Positions 45,213-54,426 of a stretch of 64,000 bases of DNA are shown here, piece after piece. Below the pieces are notes generated by a model that was not told where the DNA came from, searched no databases, and saw nothing but the letters and a program-made list of their open reading frames with translations. Position numbers and translations under genes: made by a program. Position 1 is the stretch's first letter. The number at the start of each line of letters is the position of its first letter. Where the stretch lies: positions 4,154,001-4,218,000 of the forward strand of contig NZ_AP026866.1 of assembly GCF_042849255.1 (NCBI RefSeq), written 5' to 3'. This DNA is from Oceaniferula spumae. Lineage in GTDB: Bacteria > Verrucomicrobiota > Verrucomicrobiia > Verrucomicrobiales > Akkermansiaceae.

Positions 45213-45408
45213 GATCTGTTTGGTTGAAAATGTGCCCGTCCTGTGCGGCGGGGGCGGGAAATTGTACGATCTCAGCCGATTTGCCAAGCGAAAAATCGCC
45301 CTTTCCTTCGATTTCGCATTTTCATTCCCTAAATTAGTGTTAAACAGCGCTCCGCACGCACTGTAACTGTTTCGCATTTAGTGCTTAAAATTTAGAATTT
45401 CAGACACC

Positions 45409-46461
45409 ATGTTCATCGATCACATCAGAATCTACGCCGAAGCAGGCGACGGAGGCAACGGAGTTGTCCACTTCCGCCGTGAAAAATTCAAGCCCAAAGG
45501 CGGCCCCGATGGTGGCGATGGCGGGGATGGCGGCGACGTCATTTTGCGTGTCGACCCTGCCGTGGACAACCTCAAGGCCTATTCCTACGATCCCAAGCTG
45601 ATCGCCAAGCACGGCCAGCACGGTGCCGGTAACCGTAAGCATGGTAAAACCTCCAAAGATAAAATCGGCCGCGTGCCTCCCGGAACAGTGGTTTACCGCA
45701 GTAACGCCAGCACCGTCTCCGAAGCTGTTGAGCTAGAGCGTGGCGACGGCATCGATCTGGAACCGATTGCTGACCTCACCGAATACGGCGAGGAATTTGT
45801 CCTTTGCAAAGGAGGCAAGGGAGGAAAAGGAAACTGGCACTACAAAACATCCACCAACCAGGCACCGGAAGAGCACACCCTCGGCACCGAGGCCGAGCTT
45901 GGCGTATTCTACCTCGAACTGCGCAAGATTGCCGATGCTGGCATGGTAGGTTTCCCGAATGCGGGAAAATCCACCTTGGTCAACAAACTCTCCCACGCAA
46001 CGCCGAAGATTGGCAACTACCCGTTCACCACTTTGAATCCGATGGTGGGCGTCGTCGAATTTCCAAAATATCGCCGTTGCACCGTCGCCGACATCCCCGG
46101 CCTGATCGAAGGTGCCCACGAGAACCGCGGTCTCGGTCACGAGTTCCTTCGCCACATCACCCGCTGTAAGCTCTTGCTCTTTGTCATCGACATGGCGGGC
46201 AGCGAAGGCCGTGATCCCATCGAAGACCTGCAAACCCTGCGGACAGAGGTGAAGATGTATGATGAAGACCTCTCCAAGTTCGAATGGATCATCATCGCTA
46301 ACAAAATGGATCTTGAGGGCGCCGAAGAGAATCTCGAGATCTTCAAGCAGCGTTTCCCCAAGCAAACCATCATCCCACTCTCAGCCGACACCGAAGAGGG
46401 CATCGAAGACCTGAAAAAGGAACTCGACCAACGAGTCGGCTACCGCAAGGACACCAAGTAG
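45409..46461 (+). CDS. obgE: Obg/CgtA GTPase
   Basis: 350 residues. OBG glycine-rich N-terminal domain (GDGGNGVVHFRREKFKPKGGPDGGDGGDGG) to about residue 158, then G domain: G1 GFPNAGKST (about 185-193), G3 DIPGLIEGA, G4 NKMD, SAD G5. Obg helps large-subunit assembly and stress control. It diverges from rpsP with 196 bases between starts. A hairpin follows immediately after the TAG (46462-46480). Confidence 0.97.
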   Translation: MFIDHIRIYAEAGDGGNGVVHFRREKFKPKGGPDGGDGGDGGDVILRVDPAVDNLKAYSYDPKLIAKHGQHGAGNRKHGKTSKDKIGRVPPGTVVYRSNASTVSEAVELERGDGIDLEPIADLTEYGEEFVLCKGGKGGKGNWHYKTSTNQAPEEHTLGTEAELGVFYLELRKIADAGMVGFPNAGKSTLVNKLSHATPKIGNYPFTTLNPMVGVVEFPKYRRCTVADIPGLIEGAHENRGLGHEFLRHITRCKLLLFVIDMAGSEGRDPIEDLQTLRTEVKMYDEDLSKFEWIIIANKMDLEGAEENLEIFKQRFPKQTIIPLSADTEEGIEDLKKELDQRVGYRKDTK

Positions 46462-46488
46462 GGCAGCTTTGCAAGCTGCCGACAACCC
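46462..46488 (+). repeat. Post-stop hairpin repeat, copy 1
   Basis: GGCAGCTT-TGC-AAGCTGCC, a perfect 8-bp stem directly after the obgE stop codon, followed by GACAACCC with no T run. A diverged copy sits just after folE2 (57901-57928); the two differ at eight positions, all transitions, and copy 2 still pairs through G-U. Confidence 0.75.
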
Positions 46489-46568
46489 AAGCGACCACCT
46501 CACACTGGCTTCAACGAGCGGCGCGAGCTTCTCGACCGTGCTCACCAGCGGTATTAAAATCCTTAGGT

Positions 46569-47135
46569 ATGAAACATCTAAGCCTCGCTCTAACCCTGAC
46601 CTTGCTCAGCGCGCTGTTGTTAGGTTGTGGTATGAAAAAGCCCTTGGAAGAGCGCCTTTGGGAAGATTCTGAGAACTGCTTGGTTTTTGACTACGAAGAC
46701 TTCGGTCCGTCGGTCCTCACATACACGTCATTGGGGAAACCATTTCTTACCGAGGATAATAGATCAGGCAAACCTGAGCTTGCGAAAGACCGCATCCGGA
46801 TCGTGGTGAAGGCGGCAGGTTACATTGAAGCGCAGCGTGCGATGCATGAGCAAGCAGGGCGGCATGAGCCCGGCTATGAGTATCGGTATGTTTGGTATTA
46901 TAACGTGTTGAGCGTGCTCGACGATGTTCTGGCCGAGCCAAAGCTACCGGAGAAATACAAGACACGCGTGGCTGCTACCAAGGCGAAGATCCTCGAGGAA
47001 ATGGGCGACGGCGACGAAGTTCGCGAACGGATTAGTCCTCTCAGAGATGAAATTGACGCGGCGGTCAAAACCATGGGCCGCGATGCCATTAACAAGGCCC
47101 GCGAGTTTCAGGTAAAAGCAGGACCTGGTGTTTAA
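46569..47135 (+). CDS. Lipoprotein of unknown function, 188 aa
   Basis: Lipoprotein signal with lipobox LLGC, Cys20. The mature domain is helical: VVKAAGYIEAQRAMHEQAGRHE, YRYVWYYNVLSVLDDVLAEPKLPEKY, GDEVRERISPLRDEIDAAVKTM. No known family recognised. The gene converges on the DUF4190-type gene, with the two stops overlapping by four bases (47132-47135). Confidence 0.7.
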   Translation: MKHLSLALTLTLLSALLLGCGMKKPLEERLWEDSENCLVFDYEDFGPSVLTYTSLGKPFLTEDNRSGKPELAKDRIRIVVKAAGYIEAQRAMHEQAGRHEPGYEYRYVWYYNVLSVLDDVLAEPKLPEKYKTRVAATKAKILEEMGDGDEVRERISPLRDEIDAAVKTMGRDAINKAREFQVKAGPGV

Positions 47136-47524
47136 TAGCGGGTAACGTTGAAATACATGAACCCTAACAAAAGGGTGCCCAGTATCCCCATCACCAAGCC
47201 GAAAATCGCCCGGCCCATGCCGTGTTTTTGTTTGCCGGTGCCCTTGCTTCGTTTGATGTCCCAGATGGCAACGATCGAAATGATCAGAGACAGCGGTGCG
47301 AGCACACAGGTCACGCTGAACAGGCCAAGGTAGCCGGCGGCAATTGCCCAGCCGGAGCGACCGACAGGAAGTAGCATTCTCACGCCGGCGTTATCACCGA
47401 GCCCTTTTTGCATCGGAGTCGATGGATTCAGCGGTGGCTGCGCGGGAGTTTGAAATGGATTGTCGTGCGGGAACTCGGGTGAAGGAGGAGAGGGGGGCTG
47501 GATAGGGTCTTGGGGATCTGACAT
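47132..47524 (-). CDS. DUF4190-like membrane protein
   Basis: 130 residues: an N-terminal proline-rich cytosolic tail (PPSPPSPEFPHDNPFQTPAQPP), then two membrane helices (AIAAGYLGLFSVTCVLAPLSLIISIVAIWDIKRSK and GRAIFGLVMGILGTLLLGFMYF). The pattern of a helix followed by AIxDIxRSKGxxGxGxAxxGLxxG is the DUF4190 signature. Function unknown. Confidence 0.75.
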   Translation of the reverse strand: MSDPQDPIQPPSPPSPEFPHDNPFQTPAQPPLNPSTPMQKGLGDNAGVRMLLPVGRSGWAIAAGYLGLFSVTCVLAPLSLIISIVAIWDIKRSKGTGKQKHGMGRAIFGLVMGILGTLLLGFMYFNVTRY

Positions 47525-47580
47525 GACGGTGGTAGTTCTGGTGTGTTCTTAGCACAAAAAGGGGGAGGGGTGTACGTTAA

Positions 47581-47610
47581 AATGCGCAAAGCTTTACGGC
47601 TTTGCGCATT
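47581..47610 (-). terminator. Hairpin at the end of the toroid gene transcript
   Basis: A perfect 12-bp inverted repeat (AATGCGCAAAGC / GCTTTGCGCATT, 6-base loop) 30 bases after the stop of the 47640 gene. On the minus strand the stem ends in ATT followed by TTAACG, so it is a weak T-run terminator. Confidence 0.7.
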
Positions 47611-47639
47611 GTTCTGAGATCAGTTCGCGAGTGTTCCGC

Positions 47640-48797
47640 TTACTCGGGAATCGAGTGATAGATTTGCTCGAGCGTCAGCACGGCATAAGTAGTGACGAGC
47701 ACAGAATTGTTCTCCATCCAGCGTCCGTTGTCGTTAACCCATGAGCCATCGCCTTTTTGCTTGGTGAGAAGTTCACGGGCGATGTCTTTGCGCCAGTCGG
47801 CTTCCTGTCCGTTCTTGAGCGGAAGGGTATCGATGTTAGCGGCGGCGAGGGCCTTGGCCATGGCATGGAGGTAGTAGTAGACTCCCTGCTGCCCAAGCTC
47901 AGGATCGGCTTTGGTGGCAAGGCCTGGGTTTTCTTTGACGGTGTAGTTTTCACCGAGCCATTTTTTCACAGCCACTACGCGCGGGTCCTTGTTGTCGAGT
48001 TCGGCGTAGATCATCGAGAGTAGCCCGGCGTAGGACATCGATCCATAGCCCCGCATCGTCTTGGAGCCGTCCGGATTGATATTCAATTCGGTGGCTTTGG
48101 TTTCGGCTGGAGCGTAATTGAACGAGCCGTCGTTAGAGACGTTAGGCTGATCGTTGGTGGCCTTCAGGTTCTGGACACGGGAGATGAATGTGATGGCCGC
48201 ATCCCAGTTGAGTTCAGGCTGTTTGCCATTGGCATCGTCCTGAGCGATCGCGCGCGAAAGTCTCAAAGCTTCAAGCGCCAAGTGAGTGTTAGACATGTCA
48301 GAGCGGGGTGGGTTTCCACCGTAACCGATTCCGCCGTCAGATGATTCATCGGTGATCGCTTTCTCACCGAGGTCGGTCTGCTGATTGATGAGGTAGGCCC
48401 GTCCTTTGAGGATAGCCGGATGGTAGGACTTCTCACCGGTGGCTACAAAAGCCACAATCGAAGTGGCAGTGTTATAAACGCCGTGTCCGGCATTGTAGAT
48501 GCCACCGTCCTCTTTCTGGAGTTTCAGGAGGTAGGAAAGACTTTTGTCGATGTGGGGCGATTTCTCGTAAGAGGGCGCACGCAGGGCTGCGGTAGCGGCC
48601 AGAGCGGTGATGGCTGGGAATTTTTCTTCGTCCCAGTGGCCGTCAGCGGCTTGTTTGCTTTTCAGATAAGCGTTCCCTTTGTCGATAGCTACGGCGATTT
48701 CCTTTTTAATCGAAAGGTAGGAGTCTTTGTCCGTCTGAGCGCTCAATGACAAGCTGCCAAGAAGACTCATCGAGATGAGTGAATTGATAATTTTCAT
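47640..48797 (-). CDS. Secreted squalene-cyclase/prenyltransferase-like alpha-toroid protein
   Basis: 385 residues from ATG 48797 (signal peptide MKIINSLISMSLLGSLSLSA); the longer frame to 48839 lacks support. Repeats with the alpha/alpha-toroid pattern: QAADGHWDEEKFPAITALAATAAL, DGGIYNAGHGVYNTATSIVAF, DGGIGYGGNPPRSDMSNTHLALEAL, GSMSYAGLLSMIYAEL, GSWVNDNGRWMENNSVLVTTYAVLTL. The catalytic DXDD of squalene-hopene cyclase is not seen, so it is probably a non-cyclising binding protein in the periplasm. It follows the YdjY gene on the same strand with about 30 bases between. Confidence 0.8.
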   Translation of the reverse strand: MKIINSLISMSLLGSLSLSAQTDKDSYLSIKKEIAVAIDKGNAYLKSKQAADGHWDEEKFPAITALAATAALRAPSYEKSPHIDKSLSYLLKLQKEDGGIYNAGHGVYNTATSIVAFVATGEKSYHPAILKGRAYLINQQTDLGEKAITDESSDGGIGYGGNPPRSDMSNTHLALEALRLSRAIAQDDANGKQPELNWDAAITFISRVQNLKATNDQPNVSNDGSFNYAPAETKATELNINPDGSKTMRGYGSMSYAGLLSMIYAELDNKDPRVVAVKKWLGENYTVKENPGLATKADPELGQQGVYYYLHAMAKALAAANIDTLPLKNGQEADWRKDIARELLTKQKGDGSWVNDNGRWMENNSVLVTTYAVLTLEQIYHSIPE

Positions 48798-48826
48798 AGC
48801 GTTTGGTATTTTGATTGAGGAGAGAG

Positions 48827-49645
48827 TTACTTTTTCCATGGCTTCAGTGTCACTGTAACAGCAGAGCCTTCGGCTGGTATGTTAGGCGCGGGAAGCCAGA
48901 GAGTGTCGTCATCGCGGTCATCTCCAGGGTAGTTGGCAATCGAACCGGGATCGGGGAAAATAGTTAGCATGCTGCCAGTGAGCTTGGCCTTGAATTTTTG
49001 GTTGTGGATATAGGAACCATTGTAAACCCACGGAGTGTCTGGCATCGGTTTCTTGGTAACGCGGTGCTGGATCCACTGGGTGATCGGGCGGGTTCTTTCC
49101 ACCCCTTTGTCTTTCCAGGTGATCTCAATGCTGAAACGGGCCGCTTGGCGGATGTCTTCGGCGACGACCGGGAATTTGTCGCTCGGAGTGCCGTCAGGTT
49201 TATCCACTCTGAAAAGCTCGGGTGATTCCTTGTAGCTGAGAAGCTTGAGCGCCAGGTTGAGGTTTGTGGGATCAGCCTCGGTCACCAGCAGTGACTCATG
49301 CACTTTTTCACCGTTTAGGTGGACTAACAGATACTCAAGGAATGTTTCGGGATCGACGATATTCGTTTGAGCCGGAATGGTGATGGCGCGGCTGTCTTTA
49401 TTAAAGGTGATCTTGCCAATCTTGTAATTGCCGTTTTCCAGTTTCTGAACCAGCGGTTTTGGATCGGCAGCAGGTTCCTTGGCCGGCTCTTTGTTTTCAG
49501 CAGGCTTCACTTCCGGCTGAGCAGTCAGCACAGATGGAAACGCAAACAAACTGAGCCCCGAAATGGCGGCACAGGTTAACGACCGCATTCCCAGAGAGGA
49601 ATGCGGCTGGTTTGATTCATTTGGAGTGAGAAGGGCGCGCTTCAT
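48827..49645 (-). CDS. Secreted YdjY-domain protein
   Basis: 272 residues. A signal peptide runs to about VLTAQ (start extended by an internal ATG is possible at MRSLTCAA), then a Lys/Glu/Pro-rich linker and the YdjY domain: FNKDSRAITIPAQTNIVDPETFLEYLLVHLNGEKVHESLLVTEADPTNLNLALKLL, which fits the family pattern. The C-terminal part has WVYNGSYIHNQKFKAKLTG and DDDTLWLPAPNIPAEGSAVTVTL. YdjY-domain proteins are uncharacterised periplasmic proteins. Co-directional with the toroid gene; in planctomycetes the two kinds also occur together as far as I recall. Confidence 0.82.
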   Translation of the reverse strand: MKRALLTPNESNQPHSSLGMRSLTCAAISGLSLFAFPSVLTAQPEVKPAENKEPAKEPAADPKPLVQKLENGNYKIGKITFNKDSRAITIPAQTNIVDPETFLEYLLVHLNGEKVHESLLVTEADPTNLNLALKLLSYKESPELFRVDKPDGTPSDKFPVVAEDIRQAARFSIEITWKDKGVERTRPITQWIQHRVTKKPMPDTPWVYNGSYIHNQKFKAKLTGSMLTIFPDPGSIANYPGDDRDDDTLWLPAPNIPAEGSAVTVTLKPWKK

Positions 49646-49687
49646 TGATCTCTACTAGGATAACGTAGGTTGGGAGGATTTCTTGGG

Positions 49688-49704
49688 TTTTTTCTGAGAA
49701 AAAA
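49688..49704. other. T/A palindrome between trxB and YdjY gene
   Basis: TTTTTTCT-G-AGAAAAAA, a 17-base perfect palindrome. It lies downstream of trxB on the minus strand (about 50 bases after its stop) and just upstream of the YdjY gene, and may be a weak terminator for trxB or a regulatory site. Confidence 0.5.
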
Positions 49705-49751
49705 ATAAAACGCGCCCTGATCACATAGGTGAGGGGAGGAAAGCGTGAACT

Positions 49752-50681
49752 TTATTCCTGTTCGGCAAGCCAGCGCTCTACCTCAATGGCGGCGGCGCAA
49801 CCTTGACCGGCGGCTGTGATGGCCTGGCGATACTCAGTGTCTGAGATGTCGCCAGCGGCATAGATGCCTTCGACACTGGTGAGGGTGCCTTTTTTCTGAA
49901 GAATATAGCCGTTCTCATCCGTTTCAACCATGCCGTTGAGGAATCCGCTGTTAGGTGTGTGGCCGATCGCCATAAAGACGCCTTCGACTTCCAGCTCGGA
50001 GGTGTCTCCGGTCTGGGTGTCGGCAAGCTCGACAGCGCGGATGTCTCCTTTTTCGTTAGTAAGATATTGTTTGATGCCCGAGTTCCAGATGACCTCGATC
50101 TTTTCATGCTCGAGCGCACGCTGCGCCATGATCTTGGAAGCGCGGAGTTCATCGCGACGGACGATCAGGTAGACTTTGCTGGCAAACTTGGTTAGGAAAG
50201 TAGCTTCTTCACAGGCGGAGTCTCCTCCACCCACGACGCAGACTGGCACATTACGGTAAAAAGCACCATCGCAGGTGGCGCAGGCCGTGAGTCCGTGTCC
50301 GCCTTTGGTGAGTTCTTCCTCACCGGGCAGTCCGAGGTATCTGGCTGACGCTCCGGAACAGACGATGACTGCGCGAGTCTGGAAAGTTTTGTCGCCTGCC
50401 TTCAGGGTGAAGGTGCCGTCGTCTTCCTTGACGACGGAGTCGATGTGGGCGAACTCGACGCGACCGCCAAAGCGCTCAGCCTGCTGCTGCATGTTGACCA
50501 TCAGCTCAGGCCCGGTGATGCCTTCTGGGAAACCAGGAAAGTTTTCAACATCCGTGGTGGTAGTGAGCTGTCCTCCCGGTTGGGTGCCAGTGAGGATGAG
50601 CGGGGCGAGATCGGCGCGGGCTGCATAGATGGCAGCGGTGTATCCGGCAGGGCCGGTTCCAATGATAATGACGTTTTCCAT
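49752..50681 (-). CDS. trxB: Thioredoxin reductase
   Basis: FAD-dependent NADPH:thioredoxin reductase of 309 residues from ATG 50681 (MENVIIIGTGPAGYTAAIYA). The longer frame to 50852 lacks any conserved residue. Motifs: FAD-binding GxGxxG at residue 7, active-site CATC in TACATCDGAFY, NADPH GGGDSACEEATFL and C-terminal YAAGDISD. Diverges from trkA. The redox partner thioredoxin is not in the window. Confidence 0.96.
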   Translation of the reverse strand: MENVIIIGTGPAGYTAAIYAARADLAPLILTGTQPGGQLTTTTDVENFPGFPEGITGPELMVNMQQQAERFGGRVEFAHIDSVVKEDDGTFTLKAGDKTFQTRAVIVCSGASARYLGLPGEEELTKGGHGLTACATCDGAFYRNVPVCVVGGGDSACEEATFLTKFASKVYLIVRRDELRASKIMAQRALEHEKIEVIWNSGIKQYLTNEKGDIRAVELADTQTGDTSELEVEGVFMAIGHTPNSGFLNGMVETDENGYILQKKGTLTSVEGIYAAGDISDTEYRQAITAAGQGCAAAIEVERWLAEQE

Positions 50682-50838
50682 ATTGCTTAGAGTCTGAACG
50701 GGCGGGATTATGCCCGTAATGTTCATGGGCGCAAGTGGTTTCCTAAGGATCACAGGAGAGGACTTGCTGAGCCTGATCCGTTCTTGCCATTTCCGGGTGA
50801 CAGTGGCAGAAGTGCCGCGCGGCCTTGTGGCTGAGACT

Positions 50839-52185
50839 ATGAATATTATCATTGTAGGAGCCGGGGAAATTGGTCGTCATTTGGCCGCTTCCCTTTCAAG
50901 AGAGGCCCACAGCATCGTGGTGATCGAATACGATGTGCATGTGGCCGCTGAGCTGGAACAGCAGATCGATGCCCGGGTGCTTACCGGAGACGGCGCCAGT
51001 GCTTCATTACTTGTCGAGGCCGGTGTCTCTGAGTGCGATCTGTTCCTATCTCTGACCAGTGACAGTACTGTCAACTTGATGTCCGCGTCCATTGCCAAGA
51101 AATTGGATGCCGCCAAGGTGATCGCGAGAGTGCATCCGGGGCTGCAGCGAGAAGAGTGGTTGTTTGATTACCGCGGGCATTTTGGCATCGATCACATTTT
51201 CAGTTCTGAGCGGCTTAGCGCGATTGAGCTCTCCAAGTTTATCCGAAACCCTGACTCGTTGATTGTTGAGGAAATCGCTCGGGGTCGGATCGAGCTGCAG
51301 CAGGTGCGCGTCTCTGAGCGCAGTGATGCAGTCGGCAAACGCTTGGTCGATCTGAAAGCTCCCGAAAGAACTCGAGTGGCATCCATCACCCGTGGAGGTG
51401 AGCACTTTGTGCCATCTGCGGAAGATGCACTGGCGGCAGGGGACGTCGTGACCATTTTTGGCGACCCTAACAAACTTCGTAAGCTGGCACTCCGCCTGCA
51501 AAAAGGCGCGGGTAAGGAGGAAGCTCTGCGCGTAGTCATCTTTGGCGGTGGAGAATATGGATTTTCTCTGGCTCAGATGTTAGAGAGCTTTAACTGCAAA
51601 GTCAGGATTTTTGAAAAAGACCCGGTTCGGGCTCAAGAACTTACTGGGCTTTTGGCTAACACGACGGTGATCAATACCGACGGAACCGTGCTTTCCGAAC
51701 TCGAGGAGGAGCAGGTCGGAGCCGCCGATTTCTTCGTGTCCACAGGCGGCAGCGATGAAGACAACGTCATGACCTGTCTGCAGGCAAACAACCTGGGAAC
51801 TAAGAACTGCCTGACATTGATTCACCGGGCCGATTACGCCAATGCGATCAGCGCCAGTGGTCGTCACTTTGGCGTGCTGGCTGCCGTCAGTCCGCGTGAG
51901 GCGACCCGCCGCGAGTTGGAGCGCTTCATCACATCCGATAAATTTCACACCGTTAAAAAAATGGGAGCCGGCGAGGTGCTGGAAACCCAGATCGCCAAGG
52001 CGTCATTGGCAGCCGAGCACATGGTATCGGAAATCGACTGGCCCGAGGGCTGTGTGTTGGTGGCTCGTATGAGAGGCCTGCACGCGATCGTTCCTGGCCC
52101 CGAAGACGTGCTGCGGCCCGGCGACACCATTTACGCGATGGTCGCTCCTAAAGTGCGTAAGAAATTCCTTAAACTGGTGCGTTGA
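50839..52185 (+). CDS. trkA: Trk potassium uptake regulatory protein TrkA
   Basis: 448 residues from ATG 50839, the family length. Two TrkA-N Rossmann domains (MNIIIVGAGEIGRHLAASL and VVIFGGGEYGFSLAQML) each followed by a TrkA-C domain. NAD(H)/ATP-gated gating ring of the TrkH channel; controls K+ uptake. A longer frame (to 50710) begins outside the conserved start. It precedes trkH by 44 bases on the same strand. Confidence 0.96.
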   Translation: MNIIIVGAGEIGRHLAASLSREAHSIVVIEYDVHVAAELEQQIDARVLTGDGASASLLVEAGVSECDLFLSLTSDSTVNLMSASIAKKLDAAKVIARVHPGLQREEWLFDYRGHFGIDHIFSSERLSAIELSKFIRNPDSLIVEEIARGRIELQQVRVSERSDAVGKRLVDLKAPERTRVASITRGGEHFVPSAEDALAAGDVVTIFGDPNKLRKLALRLQKGAGKEEALRVVIFGGGEYGFSLAQMLESFNCKVRIFEKDPVRAQELTGLLANTTVINTDGTVLSELEEEQVGAADFFVSTGGSDEDNVMTCLQANNLGTKNCLTLIHRADYANAISASGRHFGVLAAVSPREATRRELERFITSDKFHTVKKMGAGEVLETQIAKASLAAEHMVSEIDWPEGCVLVARMRGLHAIVPGPEDVLRPGDTIYAMVAPKVRKKFLKLVR

Positions 52186-52229
52186 TCCATCGTGCCGCCA
52201 TCTGACATTTGCCCCTTGTCTTCTGACTT

Positions 52230-53735
52230 ATGAATTTTCGTATTCTTGCCAAATTTCTCGGCGCTCTGCTTTTGTTGGAGAGTTTTGCCATGGCATCATG
52301 TGGCATATTCGCGTGGTGGGATACTGTCGCGGGCGACGAGCTTGCGCGTGACGCGCTGTTTCTCTCCGCTGCAGTCGTGGCGATTGGGGGCGCGCTGTTA
52401 ATGGTTTGCGGCATCGGCAAAATCGACCGAGTGCCACGGCGTGAAGGGATTGTCGTGGTGGGCCTCGGTTGGGTGCTGTGCGGCTTAGCTGGTAGTTTGC
52501 CCTACATCCTTGGTGAACCTCGTTTGGAGTTCTCCGATGCGCTTTTCGAATCGGTCTCCGGATTTACAACCACTGGGTCCTCAGTGATTTCGGCGGATCC
52601 GGCGACGGGGAGAGACATCGCATCATGGCCGCGTGGAATTCTGATGTGGCGTTCTGTCACACAGTGGCTCGGTGGTATGGGTATTCTGGTTCTTTTCGTG
52701 GCGATTTTGTCGTATCTGGGAATGGGATCCAAGTCGCTGTTCAGGAACGAGTCATCATTTCAAACTGGTGAAGTCTCTACCGCTCGGATTCGCGACACCG
52801 CGCTGATTCTCTGGAAGGTTTATGTTTGTATCACGGCTGTTTGCACGATTGGCTTAAAGGCGATGGGCATGACCAGTTACAATGCCATCTCACATGCTTT
52901 CACCGTCGTTTCCACCGGCGGTTTCAGCCCGCATAATGAAAGTGTGGGGTATTACTCTAACTGGGGTAACGGCTGGCTCATTGAGCTATGGCTCAGCCTT
53001 TTCATGGTGATCTGTAGTGTCAGTTTCCTCGTCTGGGTGGTTCTGCTGAGGAAGAGATGGAGCCGCCTCCGCAGTGAGGAAGAGGGTCGCTTGTTTGTGG
53101 TGCTTTGTTTGGGGGGCGCCGTGGTGATGGCCTGTGGCGTTGCCAGTTCTCAGGATATCGATTTTTTCACCGCATTCAGACAGTGCTGGTTCACGGTGAC
53201 ATCGGTCGCGTCGACGACTGGATTTGGGACGGTGGATTACACTGCCTGGCCTGGATTCACCCTGGTTCTCATCGCCATGATTATGCTGTTAGGTGGTTGT
53301 TCGGGCTCCACAGCAGGTGGGATTAAAGTCAGCCGGTTGATCGTCTTCTTAAAAACCGCTCGGTTCGAAATCGTCAAAGCTTTCCGTCCCAATCAGGTGT
53401 TCCGGATGCACGTCAATGGCAATGCCCTTGATGGTGAAGAGCGGTCTCAGACAGTGGTCTTTGTCGCTCTCTATGCATTCATCACCATTGCATCTTGTTT
53501 TGTTGTAGCACTGTTTGAGGCGGGTAATGACATGGATATGCTGACATCTTTCGGTTGCGTCGTGGCAACCCTTTCTAACATTGGCCCAGGCTTTGGTGAT
53601 GTCGGTCCTAGCTCTAATTTCGGGCACTTACTGCCAGTCACCAAGGTGTTCTTATCGCTATTGATGATTCTCGGCCGTCTTGAACTCTACGCCATTTTGG
53701 TATTGTTCATCCCTTCTCTTTGGAAGAAATACTAA
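52230..53735 (+). CDS. trkH: Trk/Ktr potassium uptake channel TrkH
   Basis: 501 residues with eight or more membrane helices and the four selectivity-filter loops of the family: SGFTTTGSSV, VVSTGGFSP, ASTTGFGTVD and TLSNIGPGFGDVG. The channel takes up K+ with TrkA. The gene starts 44 bases after trkA and ends five bases before the convergent yqgE gene; there is no Shine-Dalgarno. Confidence 0.96.
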   Translation: MNFRILAKFLGALLLLESFAMASCGIFAWWDTVAGDELARDALFLSAAVVAIGGALLMVCGIGKIDRVPRREGIVVVGLGWVLCGLAGSLPYILGEPRLEFSDALFESVSGFTTTGSSVISADPATGRDIASWPRGILMWRSVTQWLGGMGILVLFVAILSYLGMGSKSLFRNESSFQTGEVSTARIRDTALILWKVYVCITAVCTIGLKAMGMTSYNAISHAFTVVSTGGFSPHNESVGYYSNWGNGWLIELWLSLFMVICSVSFLVWVVLLRKRWSRLRSEEEGRLFVVLCLGGAVVMACGVASSQDIDFFTAFRQCWFTVTSVASTTGFGTVDYTAWPGFTLVLIAMIMLLGGCSGSTAGGIKVSRLIVFLKTARFEIVKAFRPNQVFRMHVNGNALDGEERSQTVVFVALYAFITIASCFVVALFEAGNDMDMLTSFGCVVATLSNIGPGFGDVGPSSNFGHLLPVTKVFLSLLMILGRLELYAILVLFIPSLWKKY

Positions 53736-53739
53736 CAGA

Positions 53740-54399
53740 TCAGTTGACATAAATGTCGTCGGGCGCCTCGGCGAGGATCTGATGATAGGGCGAAATGTTC
53801 CGTAGAACATCGGCCCACAGGTTTTTCTCGTGAGGAGTAGCTAGTAGTTGCACACTTGGCAGGGTGGGGATCCAGGAGTTTCGGCGGAGCTCGCTTTCTA
53901 GCTGGCCAGGTGTCCAGCCTGCGTATCCGGCAAAGGCACGGATCAGGGTGCCGGGTTGCTGGGCACGCGTGATTGCATCTTGCGCGGAGATCCGGGTGGC
54001 AAATCTCAGTTGCCTCGTGTCTCCACTGTCATCGGTCCAGAAGGCGGCAAAGGTCAAGTGCTCTTGGCCCACAGGGCCACCAAGGTGCACGGGAATTTGA
54101 CTGAGCACTTGGAACTCATCGGATGCCAGAAGGTCACCGACCGTTTGTCCTGTCGGTTGGTTCAGAATCAATCCATACGCACCGTCGTCCCCATTATGCT
54201 CGGCGAGAAGGATGACGCTTTTGTTGAAAATGCCATCGCGTAACGAGGGATCGGCAATCAGCAGCTGTCCTTCAAGATGGATGGGTGTATCCGGTGAATT
54301 TTGCATGGGTGGATGTCCATCAAATACTGAATCGATACCTGCTGCCAAGTCTGGAGGTGATTTTTTCATCATGAGAGGATCAGAATTCCGAGTTGCCAA
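53740..54399 (-). CDS. YqgE/AlgH family protein
   Basis: 219 residues: an N-terminal extension of about 40, then the conserved core EGQLLIADPSLRDGIFNKSVILLAEHNGDDGAYGLILNQPTGQTVGDLL, VHLGGPVGQEHLTF and FAGYAGWTPGQLESELRRNSWI. The family is widespread, cytosolic, of unclear function. Diverges from the thioredoxin-SHD1 gene. Confidence 0.92.
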   Translation of the reverse strand: MATRNSDPLMMKKSPPDLAAGIDSVFDGHPPMQNSPDTPIHLEGQLLIADPSLRDGIFNKSVILLAEHNGDDGAYGLILNQPTGQTVGDLLASDEFQVLSQIPVHLGGPVGQEHLTFAAFWTDDSGDTRQLRFATRISAQDAITRAQQPGTLIRAFAGYAGWTPGQLESELRRNSWIPTLPSVQLLATPHEKNLWADVLRNISPYHQILAEAPDDIYVN

Positions 54400-54426
54400 G
54401 CGGCGTGGCTGTCGTAAGCATAGGGC

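Noticed and set aside
45213..45377. Long N-terminal extension of S16
   Set aside because: S16 starts at MLTLRLNRQG; the extension has no conserved residues and overlaps the promoter region of obgE.
50710..50838. N-terminal extension of TrkA
   Set aside because: The conserved Rossmann start MNIIIVGAGEIG is at 50839; the preceding 43 codons lie in the shared promoter region with trxB.
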